This document shows positions 1-5,976 of a DNA stretch of 6,207 nucleotides, one piece after another. The stretch is from Candidatus Zhuqueibacterota bacterium (GTDB lineage: Bacteria; Zhuqueibacterota; QNDG01). Both the position numbers and the translations under genes were made by a program. Within the stretch, counting starts at the first letter, position 1, and each line of letters begins with the position of its first letter. The notes under the pieces were generated by a model that had not been told where the DNA came from, did not search any database, and saw only the letters and a list, made by a program, of their open reading frames with translations. The stretch lies in the NCBI GenBank assembly GCA_003645915.1, contig QNDG01000102.1, forward strand, positions 1 through 6,207. Reading direction: 5' to 3'.

Positions 1-2
1 AA

Positions 3-146
3 GAAATAAAATACTTTATTGATTGTATCAGACATGATAAAGAAATCAGGCAGGTTACTACTGAAGACGCAATTGGAAGTCTAAAAATCTGTTTAAGTTT
101 GAAAGAATCCCTGAAACAAGGAGGAGAATGGATATCTATCTCCTGA
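3..146 (+). CDS. Gfo/Idh/MocA-family oxidoreductase, C-terminal end (partial)
   Basis: This is an open frame entering from the left edge and ending at TGA (144-146); the visible 47 residues are only the C-terminus. The segment reads EIKYFIDCIRHDKE, then a TTEDAIGSLKIC stretch, then LKESLKQGGEW. This matches the usual tail of Gfo/Idh/MocA dehydrogenases: a helix with F-x-D-C-I-R-x-x-K, a short loop, an E/D-D-A-x-x-x-L helix and a final E-S-x-x-x-G strand. Family members are cytoplasmic NAD(P)-dependent oxidoreductases, most acting on sugars, inositols or sugar derivatives, and they often sit in sugar-uptake operons. The Rossmann domain and catalytic Lys lie outside the window, so substrate cannot be judged. 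The 60-bp distance to the next gene, on the same strand and with no visible terminator, suggests co-transcription. The family call rests on a short tail match and is moderately secure. Confidence 0.72.
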   Translation, partial: EIKYFIDCIRHDKEIRQVTTEDAIGSLKICLSLKESLKQGGEWISIS

Positions 147-159
147 TAAATAATTATGC

Positions 160-181
160 TTATTGATTCAGACATGAATAA
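160..181. promoter_or_regulatory. Imperfect inverted repeat upstream of the M14 gene, possible operator
   Basis: The arms TTATTGAT (160-167) and ATGAATAA (174-181) are complementary at 7 of 8 positions around a 6-bp centre. The site lies in the short gap after the oxidoreductase stop, about 25 bp before the M14 start. The size and symmetry would fit a dimeric repressor site, but the arms are AT-rich, so chance is a real alternative. I do not recognise it as the site of a named regulator, and no convincing -10/-35 pair accompanies it. Confidence 0.2.
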
Positions 182-206
182 CAGATAGTTAAAACATTTT
201 GAATGT

Positions 207-1280
207 ATGGGGAAGAAAGTGCTCATTAATTTAAATTCTGATAATATTTTTTCCTGTGAAAACTACTTAGACATTGCTTCAAACATTGGAGCAGAGATAT
301 TTACAATAGGATTTTCGGTTGAGAAAAGACCCATTATTGCGCTTAAAAAAGGTACCGGAAAAATTAAAGTTCTATTTGTATCAAGAATTCATGGAAACGA
401 GCCAGCAACAACACAGGCAATGCTCGAATTCTTCAATAATTACAACTCTAAAGATATTACAATATTCGGTATCCTCTTAGCTAATCCAGATGGTGCATCT
501 CTATTTGAACAGCTCTGGCTTCAAAACAGAGAACCCCATTGGAAAAACAGTTTTAATAACGCACGCCTGAACGCCGCCGGAGTTGATTTAAATCGTGACT
601 GGTTTGATTTAAGTCAAGAAGAAACAAGAGCCATCCGGAGATTTATATTTTCAATAAGACCCGACTTTGTTATTGATCATCACGAGTTTTACTGGTCTGA
701 CAAAGGATATCCTCCCAAACAACCGATTGAAGATGAAGACGGTTTTATGGCTACCATGACAGATGCCCCCTTTTACGGTGTTCATCAATTTGTTAAAGAA
801 ATTTCTAAAAAAGCTATGTATACTTTGATCGAGAAACTGGAGAATGATTTCCAATGGAAGATTAAAGTCAGGCACTTTGCAGGGAAATCAGATAACAATA
901 TTGAAATTCCTACTGTTCTTGGAATATATCTGGCCTTACGCGGTATACCAAAATTGCTCGTTGAAACATGGGGAGTTGGATGCTCTACCCTTTTATTAGA
1001 GCAGAGAATTAAATTTCATTATCTTTCAATGAAATATATTACAAATTGGATAAGATCTGAGGAATCATCATTTCTTAACAAACCTGAATCTTTGCAATTA
1101 TTAAGATACAATCTGAAGGATGCTGACTCAAGAAAGATCGATCTGTTTTTAAGAAAATTGGGCCTTCATCAAATCAAATTCAAAAAAGAAAAAGATAGTG
1201 TTATTGTAAATATTCCTACAACTGAAGTCGGTTTTATTGACACTATACACAATTCTATTTTCGAAAGGAAGAGAATGTAA
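207..1280 (+). CDS. M14-family zinc carboxypeptidase / amidohydrolase, cytoplasmic
   Basis: This 357-residue protein carries the full M14 metallopeptidase signature. It has zinc ligands H62 and E65 in IHGNE, an NPDG turn (93-96), the substrate-carboxylate pair N129-R130 in GVDLNRDW, the third zinc ligand H159 in IDHHE, and the catalytic glutamate E253 in LLVETWG. The catalytic domain spans roughly residues 35-280; the last 75 or so residues are a tail I do not recognise. There is no signal peptide or membrane segment, so it should act in the cytoplasm. M14 enzymes hydrolyse C-terminal peptide bonds or, in relatives such as MpaA and the aspartoacylase group, amide bonds of small molecules. The exact substrate cannot be read from sequence. 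The ATG at 207 is the first possible start after an in-frame stop at 186-188, but it lacks a good ribosome site. GTG at 219, preceded by GGGGAAG, is an alternative. The stop is 1 bp before the GH3 start, so the two are almost certainly co-translated. Confidence 0.85.
   Translation: MGKKVLINLNSDNIFSCENYLDIASNIGAEIFTIGFSVEKRPIIALKKGTGKIKVLFVSRIHGNEPATTQAMLEFFNNYNSKDITIFGILLANPDGASLFEQLWLQNREPHWKNSFNNARLNAAGVDLNRDWFDLSQEETRAIRRFIFSIRPDFVIDHHEFYWSDKGYPPKQPIEDEDGFMATMTDAPFYGVHQFVKEISKKAMYTLIEKLENDFQWKIKVRHFAGKSDNNIEIPTVLGIYLALRGIPKLLVETWGVGCSTLLLEQRIKFHYLSMKYITNWIRSEESSFLNKPESLQLLRYNLKDADSRKIDLFLRKLGLHQIKFKKEKDSVIVNIPTTEVGFIDTIHNSIFERKRM
1264..1273 (+). promoter_or_regulatory. Ribosome binding site of the GH3 gene (sets start at 1282)
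   Basis: AAAGGAAGAG lies 8 bp before ATG 1282, inside the end of the M14 gene. The open frame extends 15 codons further upstream to an ATG at 1237, but that start overlaps the M14 gene by 44 bp, and the extra residues do not look like family sequence. Start 1282 gives a normal GH3 N-terminus leading into MSLEEKIGQM. Confidence 0.7.
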
Positions 1281-1281
1281 A

Positions 1282-2904
1282 ATGAAATTAAATGAAAAGA
1301 TATTTGAGAAAATGTCTCTTGAAGAGAAAATAGGGCAGATGTTTATGATAGGTTTTTTTGGAGAAACTTTATCACCAACTGTAAGGAAGTTTATAGACCT
1401 CCAAAACATAGGATTTATAGATATCTTTGCCCGTAATATATCCTCGGTTGAGCAAGCTACTGCTTTGATGAATGAGATTCATAAGCAGGCAAAGATTCCT
1501 CCCATGATTTTTACAGATCAGGAGGGAGGTATTGTTTGCCAGTTTGCAGAACTCACATCAACCTTTGCAAATCACATGGGACTCGCTGCAACCGGAAATC
1601 CTGCATTTACTGAGCTTGCTGCTGAAATAATGGCTGAAGATCTTGATTTAATGGGCATTGACGGATTTATAGCACCTACTATGGACGTAAACTACGAACC
1701 GGACAATCCTATAATTGGGCTCAGAGCATTTTCCGATGATACAGAAACTGTTATTGAATACGGTAAGGCATTCATTAAAGGTGTGAATCAGATAGGCTTA
1801 GCTGCTATGCCAAAACATTTCCCTGGCCATGGAGGAAGCCGCTTGGACTCGCATCTTGTTCTGCCCTCACTTGATTACTGTGAAGAATTCTTTACAGCCT
1901 TCGATCTGGTTCCGTTTAAGGAAGTTGCAAAAAAATCCGATTTTATGATGACTGCCCATATTGCCATCCCATATATTGATCCGACAGGCATGCCAGCTAC
2001 TTTCTCTAAAAAATTCCTTGTAGACATATTAAGGAATAAATTTGAGTTTGAAGGCGTTTTGGTTACAGACTGCTTGGAAATGGACGTAATAAAGAACAAC
2101 TACTCTCCGGAAGAGATGGTACGATACGCTATTGACGCAGATGTAGATGTACTTCTGCTAAGTCATAGTCTGGAGCTCCAAAAAGAGTTATACGAAATTC
2201 TTTTACAAAAAGTAAAGAAAGGTGAAATTAATGAAGCAAGAATTGATCGCTCTGTAAAAAGAATTTTAGCAGTAAAAGAAAAATACGGTATGTTGGCAAC
2301 TGCCAAAGAAAGAGATATCAACAAAGCCGTACAGGACATGAGAAATAAAAGGGATATTGAAGAGTTTGTCTGCAGGCACTCAATTGTTCTTTTGAGAGAT
2401 AAACCTGGTAAAATCCCTCTTAACACAGATCAGAAATTAGGGATAATAGAATGGGATAAAACCCGTTCCACTATACAAATTCATGAACCAAGCCATAAAA
2501 GTTACCTGGAGATTCATGCAAAAAAGTACTTTTCAAACGTTGATGTACTTTTACTCCCCCTTAAAAGGCCGGATTTTCCTATCATTAAAGATTTTCTACA
2601 GTCACATGATGATATACTTGTATCGCCTTTCTCACGAACACCTGAGGTTGAAAGGCTGCAAGCAGATGTTATACGTGAAATTTTAAAATTCAGAGATGAT
2701 GTTGTAGTAATTGCTACTGGTAATCCATACGATATTCGACACTTCCCTGAAGCAAGAACATACTTAGCGACTTTTGGATTCAGAGACTGTCAGATAAAAG
2801 CTTTATTTGATATTATAACTGGAAAATACAGAGCAACAGGAAAATTACCTGTTGAAATAAAGGGTATTTTCCCAAGATGGTACAGGTGGGATTATGATGT
2901 TTAA
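1282..2904 (+). CDS. nagZ: GH3 beta-N-acetylhexosaminidase, NagZ-type, cytoplasmic
   Basis: This 540-residue family 3 glycoside hydrolase belongs to the NagZ subfamily, which removes non-reducing beta-linked GlcNAc. It opens with LEEKIGQMFMIGF and has the DQEGG loop (79-83). It then shows the subfamily hallmark KHFPGHGGSRLDSH (178-191), whose D189-H191 pair is the acid/base dyad, and the nucleophile D263 in VTDCLEMD. The barrel covers about residues 1-340. A second domain (about 365-540), ending in an IATGNPYDI strand and a GKLPVEI tail, makes it longer than the single-domain E. coli NagZ (about 340 residues) and closer to two-domain Gram-positive and Thermotoga enzymes. No signal peptide is present, so it should act on imported oligosaccharides. 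It sits 1 bp after the M14 gene and overlaps the binding-protein gene by 11 bp, which ties it to the transporter. Substrates could be chitobiose, muropeptide disaccharide or another GlcNAc glycoside. Some enzymes with this His/Asp dyad have been reported to act as phosphorylases. The gene symbol marks subfamily rather than proven role. Confidence 0.88.
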   Translation: MKLNEKIFEKMSLEEKIGQMFMIGFFGETLSPTVRKFIDLQNIGFIDIFARNISSVEQATALMNEIHKQAKIPPMIFTDQEGGIVCQFAELTSTFANHMGLAATGNPAFTELAAEIMAEDLDLMGIDGFIAPTMDVNYEPDNPIIGLRAFSDDTETVIEYGKAFIKGVNQIGLAAMPKHFPGHGGSRLDSHLVLPSLDYCEEFFTAFDLVPFKEVAKKSDFMMTAHIAIPYIDPTGMPATFSKKFLVDILRNKFEFEGVLVTDCLEMDVIKNNYSPEEMVRYAIDADVDVLLLSHSLELQKELYEILLQKVKKGEINEARIDRSVKRILAVKEKYGMLATAKERDINKAVQDMRNKRDIEEFVCRHSIVLLRDKPGKIPLNTDQKLGIIEWDKTRSTIQIHEPSHKSYLEIHAKKYFSNVDVLLLPLKRPDFPIIKDFLQSHDDILVSPFSRTPEVERLQADVIREILKFRDDVVVIATGNPYDIRHFPEARTYLATFGFRDCQIKALFDIITGKYRATGKLPVEIKGIFPRWYRWDYDV

Positions 2905-4177
2905 AGAAAAAAGCTTAATCACATTTCTCGTTGTTGTTTATCTTATCATCATTTCATCGATAATTTATAATAGGAGGTCAAAAGCCTCTGATCAACCAAA
3001 TCAGTATCAGACTGTCACTTTCTGGCACGCTGGTGCAGGTAAGGAGAGAGTCAAAACTATAAAAGAATTAATACAAAAATTTGAAGAAGAAAATCCAGAA
3101 ATAAAAATCAAATTAAAAATTATCCCATGGGATCAGAAACCTCATGAGAAGATACAAATCGCCATTGCTTCTAAAACAGAACCTGATATTGCATCTGTAG
3201 GGACTCCATTCGATCAGATTATATCAGACTTTAATGCTGTGGAATCTCTTGATAAATACATGGACAAAGAGACAATTGATGATTTTATAAATATTAACCG
3301 AAATCAGAACAAGATTGTCTCTGTTCCGTGGTTTACTGATGTCAGAGCTTTAATCTACAGAAAAGATTTGCTCGCAAAAAAAGGAATACCTGAACCAACT
3401 GAAAGCTGGACATGGGAAGAATTTATCCGATATGCCAGTGCATTGACAGAGGATAATAACAATGATGGTATAACAGATATTTTCGGTTATGCAACTACTG
3501 CCCGTTATGCATATCAATTTGTTGTATTTATGTGGCAGAACGGAAGTGATCTATATTCAAATGACGGTAAAAAAGCTATTGTTGCTTCTGAACAATCAAT
3601 TGAAGCAGTACAATTTTTTGTAGACCTGATGAAAAAACATAAAGTGTCGCCAATATTTACTACTGAAAATTTATTAATAATTCGTAAGATGTTTGCAGAA
3701 GGTAAAATAGCGATGTTCATGGACTGTAGCGACGCTGCAAATGCATTAACCTCGGAACCGGCATTAACCGGAAAGATTGGAGTCGGGCAGATTCCTCATA
3801 ATAAAAAGTTTGCAGCTTATGCTAACAGTGATGCTTTAGTGATATTCAGAAGATCCAAAAATAAAAAAAATGCTGCAAAACTCTTAAATTTTTTAATCAG
3901 GCCCGACAATATGCTTTTTTATGACAAAAAAACGGGTTTCAGCCCTTCCCGCCGAAGTGTTGCTGACAATCCATTTTTTGATAAATATCCAATTAAGAAA
4001 GCATTTATTAAACAATCTGCCTGCGGCAAACCGTGGAGAATGCCCCCATTCACACCATCACCCAGGTTGATTTTAACACGTAATATACAAATGGCAATTG
4101 AAGGTAAATTTTCTGTTAAAGAAGCATTGTTAAAAGCAGAAAAAAAGATGAATAGTGAGATTGGTTCGCTTTTTTAA
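2894..4177 (+). CDS. Sugar ABC transporter substrate-binding protein (family 1)
   Basis: This 427-residue protein is the extracellular binding subunit of a CUT1 carbohydrate importer. It starts with a basic, then hydrophobic, segment (about 8-25) serving as an export signal or membrane anchor. The mature domain follows with VTFWHAGAGKERV (41-53), an FEEENPEIKIK strand (63-73), EPDIASVGTP (96-105) and VPWFTDVRALIYRKDLLAKKGI (start 144), all typical of SBP_bac_1 proteins. A DNNNDGITD loop (187-195) matches the calcium-loop pattern D-x-N-x-D-G-x-x-D. There is no lipobox cysteine, so it is not an obvious lipoprotein. A signal-peptidase site after RSKA (28-31) is possible but poor, because charged residues intervene. 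Two Met codons, 2894 and 2897, compete; AGGTGGG (2884-2890) is better spaced (6 bp) for the second. The gene overlaps the GH3 stop and precedes the permease by 11 bp. The ligand is not readable; context suggests a GlcNAc-containing oligosaccharide. Confidence 0.92.
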   Translation: MMFKEKSLITFLVVVYLIIISSIIYNRRSKASDQPNQYQTVTFWHAGAGKERVKTIKELIQKFEEENPEIKIKLKIIPWDQKPHEKIQIAIASKTEPDIASVGTPFDQIISDFNAVESLDKYMDKETIDDFININRNQNKIVSVPWFTDVRALIYRKDLLAKKGIPEPTESWTWEEFIRYASALTEDNNNDGITDIFGYATTARYAYQFVVFMWQNGSDLYSNDGKKAIVASEQSIEAVQFFVDLMKKHKVSPIFTTENLLIIRKMFAEGKIAMFMDCSDAANALTSEPALTGKIGVGQIPHNKKFAAYANSDALVIFRRSKNKKNAAKLLNFLIRPDNMLFYDKKTGFSPSRRSVADNPFFDKYPIKKAFIKQSACGKPWRMPPFTPSPRLILTRNIQMAIEGKFSVKEALLKAEKKMNSEIGSLF

Positions 4178-4183
4178 AGGAGA
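4176..4183 (+). promoter_or_regulatory. Ribosome binding site of the MalF-type permease (supports TTG start)
   Basis: AAAGGAGA overlaps the stop codon of the binding-protein gene (4175-4177) and lies 5 bp before TTG 4189. It is one of the strongest ribosome sites in the window. It supports the unusual TTG start, since no ATG or GTG in this frame is nearby and the protein would otherwise lose its first membrane segment. Confidence 0.75.
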
Positions 4184-4188
4184 TAGGT

Positions 4189-5070
4189 TTGAGAAAGATA
4201 AAAGACAGTTTAAAAATAGCAGGATTTCTTTTACCGTCATATAGCATTTTCTTTGTTTTTATTTTTTTCCCGTTAATCTACTCTTTCTATTTGAGTTTTT
4301 TTCATTATAGTTTGCTCTCGTATAATGCTCCAAGATTTACGGGATTACAAAACTACATAACACTATTAAAAGATCCCATATTCTGGGTATCTCTAAAAAA
4401 CACTATGACTTATACTATCGGTACAGTAATTCCTACAATGGGAATAGGTCTATTTATGGCAATTATTTTAAATAGCAAATTAAAGTTAAAAAATTTCTTT
4501 CGAACAGCCTATTTTATTCCGGTAGTTACGTCATTAGTGGCTGCTTCAATTATATGGTCACTGATTTTAGATTCAACCGATGCCGGACTTGTAAATTCAT
4601 TTCTTGTGCAACTTGGAATACCTCCGCAGGCATGGTTGTCCAGCTCAAGGTGGGCGCTATTCTCAGTTATTATTGTAAATATCTGGAAAAATATCGGATA
4701 TGTAATGATAATTTATATCGCTGGTCTTCAAAGTATACCAGAACAGCTTTATGAGGCAATAACAATTGACGGGGCCGGTGAATGGGAAAAATTTTATTAC
4801 ATAACACTACCGCTTTTAAAGCCAACAACCTCATTTGTTTTTACTACTTCTCTCATAGGATCATTCCAGGTCTTCACCCCTGTCTATATCATGACAGGAG
4901 GAGGCCCGGGATACAGCAGCAATACAATTGTTAATTATCTGTACCAGCAAGGATTTCAAAATTTTAGAATGGGTTATGCTTCAACCATAGCATATGCGCT
5001 TTTCACCATCTTATTCGTTATGACTATTTTACAGAAAAAATATTTAAAGGCAGAGGAAGTATTATATTAG
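4189..5070 (+). CDS. Sugar ABC transporter permease, MalF/UgpA type
   Basis: This 293-residue inner-membrane protein is one half of the transmembrane channel of a CUT1 sugar importer. Six hydrophobic segments are visible, at about 12-34, 70-95, 107-127, 157-180, 213-235 and 264-283. The cytoplasmic EAA loop, which docks onto the ATPase, is clear: EQLYEAITIDGAGEWEKF (185-202) followed by ITLPLLKP (205-212). The segment TGGGPGYSSNTIVNYLYQQGF (236-256) is characteristic of the MalF-like partner. The N-terminal pattern FLLPSYSIFFVFIFFPLIYS is also typical. Length is normal for UgpA-type proteins, which lack the large periplasmic loop of E. coli MalF. The start is TTG, set by a strong ribosome site. 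The gene follows the binding protein by 11 bp and should pair with the MalG-type permease downstream, but an 81-bp gap separates them. Confidence 0.95.
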   Translation: MRKIKDSLKIAGFLLPSYSIFFVFIFFPLIYSFYLSFFHYSLLSYNAPRFTGLQNYITLLKDPIFWVSLKNTMTYTIGTVIPTMGIGLFMAIILNSKLKLKNFFRTAYFIPVVTSLVAASIIWSLILDSTDAGLVNSFLVQLGIPPQAWLSSSRWALFSVIIVNIWKNIGYVMIIYIAGLQSIPEQLYEAITIDGAGEWEKFYYITLPLLKPTTSFVFTTSLIGSFQVFTPVYIMTGGGPGYSSNTIVNYLYQQGFQNFRMGYASTIAYALFTILFVMTILQKKYLKAEEVLY

Positions 5071-5151
5071 CAGTCTGGATAGAATCAGAATATATTTTTA
5101 CAATTATAACAAGAAAATTAATAATATTAATCTTAAGGAGCTCTGTAATAA
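5071..5151. other. AT-rich 81-bp gap between the two permease genes
   Basis: This is the longest untranslated gap in the window. It contains no open frame of note and no GC-rich hairpin with a T run. An ATTAAT pair (5117-5122 and 5126-5131) forms a short AT-only palindrome. The ribosome site AAGGAG (5135-5140) lies 11 bp before the next ATG, slightly far. A TATAAC box (5105-5110) has no matching -35. I see no strong promoter or terminator here, so read-through from the first permease is the default. Confidence 0.4.
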
Positions 5152-5976
5152 ATGAAAAAATTCATCTGGTACTTTACTTTGATAATATTAGCTTTGTTCA
5201 TGTTAGTTCCCATGTTATGGACAATAACAACTGCTCTGTCCCATGACACATCAACAGTTAAAATACAATTATTACCAAATAATCCAGGCCTTGAGAATTT
5301 CATAAATGCGTGGAATTATCCCTCTCAGATAGAAAAAGGGATAACCATGGGACGCTTCTTTTTTAACAGTTTGGTTACTTGTTTCTTTATTACAGTACTC
5401 AGCATACTTACAGATTCTATGGCAGGATATATTCTGGCAAGAAAAAAATTTCGCTATCGGGAAAGTATATTCTTCCTCTCCATAGCAACTATGATGATTC
5501 CCTTTTATGTAACATCAATACCAATGTTCCTTATTGTAAGAGAATTTGGATGGATAAATAAATTCTATGGCCTGATAGTGCCTTTCATAGGAAGCGGTTT
5601 CGGTGTTTATATGTTCAGACAAGCTTTCCTGGCTATTCCGATTCAGATTGAAGAAGCAGCAAAGCTTGACGGTCTCTCCGATTTAGGTATCTACTTAAGA
5701 GTTATGCTTCCTCTTATCAGACCCACAATTGCCACAATGATTATTTTTAAAGCAATGTGGTCATGGAATATTTTTTATTGGCCGTTGCTCGTTACTAACT
5801 CCATGGATATGTACACTCTTCCTCTGGGATTAACCCTTTTTAAGGGATTAAATGTGACTAGATGGGGACTGCTAACAGCAGGCTTGACGATTGCAGTTGT
5901 TCCGATAATTGCATTATTCTTAATAATGCAAAGACAATTTATTAGTGGACTTACAGCAGGTGCAGTAAAAGAATGA
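5152..5976 (+). CDS. Sugar ABC transporter permease, MalG/UgpE type
   Basis: This 274-residue inner-membrane protein is the second channel subunit of the CUT1 importer. It has a first membrane segment at about 5-27, and the periplasmic stretch typical of the family, in which LLPNNPGLENFINAW (40-54) is followed by FFFNSLVTC (69-77). Further membrane segments lie at about 72-95, 105-127, 137-157, 194-215 and 240-259. The ATPase-contacting EAA loop is IEEAAKLDGLSDLGIY (166-181) with VMLPLIRP (184-191). The C-terminus, RQFISGLTAGAVKE, is the standard MalG-family ending. ATG 5152 follows AAGGAG at 5135-5140. The stop TGA overlaps the next start in an ATGA arrangement, indicating coupled translation. 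No ATP-binding subunit gene follows directly, so the transporter probably borrows a shared ATPase, as many CUT1 systems do. Confidence 0.95.
   Translation: MKKFIWYFTLIILALFMLVPMLWTITTALSHDTSTVKIQLLPNNPGLENFINAWNYPSQIEKGITMGRFFFNSLVTCFFITVLSILTDSMAGYILARKKFRYRESIFFLSIATMMIPFYVTSIPMFLIVREFGWINKFYGLIVPFIGSGFGVYMFRQAFLAIPIQIEEAAKLDGLSDLGIYLRVMLPLIRPTIATMIIFKAMWSWNIFYWPLLVTNSMDMYTLPLGLTLFKGLNVTRWGLLTAGLTIAVVPIIALFLIMQRQFISGLTAGAVKE

Noticed and set aside
123..143. Hairpin GGAGA...TCTCC at the end of the oxidoreductase gene as a terminator
   Set aside because: The stem is only 5 bp with an 11-base loop, it lies inside the coding region, and no T run follows.
163..191. Promoter with TTGATT as the -35 box before the M14 gene
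   Set aside because: At 17-bp spacing the -10 is TAGTTA (2 of 6 matches); the better GATAGT needs a 15-bp spacer. Not convincing.
651..875. Minus-strand open frame within the M14 gene
   Set aside because: It lies wholly inside a well-supported gene, has no recognisable motif and looks like a codon-use shadow. The same applies to the other internal frames on both strands.
1237..1281. Longer start of the GH3 gene at ATG 1237
   Set aside because: It overlaps the M14 gene by 44 bp, adds 15 residues unlike the family, and ATG 1282 has a well-placed AAGGAAGAG.
5082..5110. Promoter in the inter-permease gap using TATAAC as -10
   Set aside because: The matching -35 position reads GAATCA, and AT-rich DNA yields such -10 boxes often.
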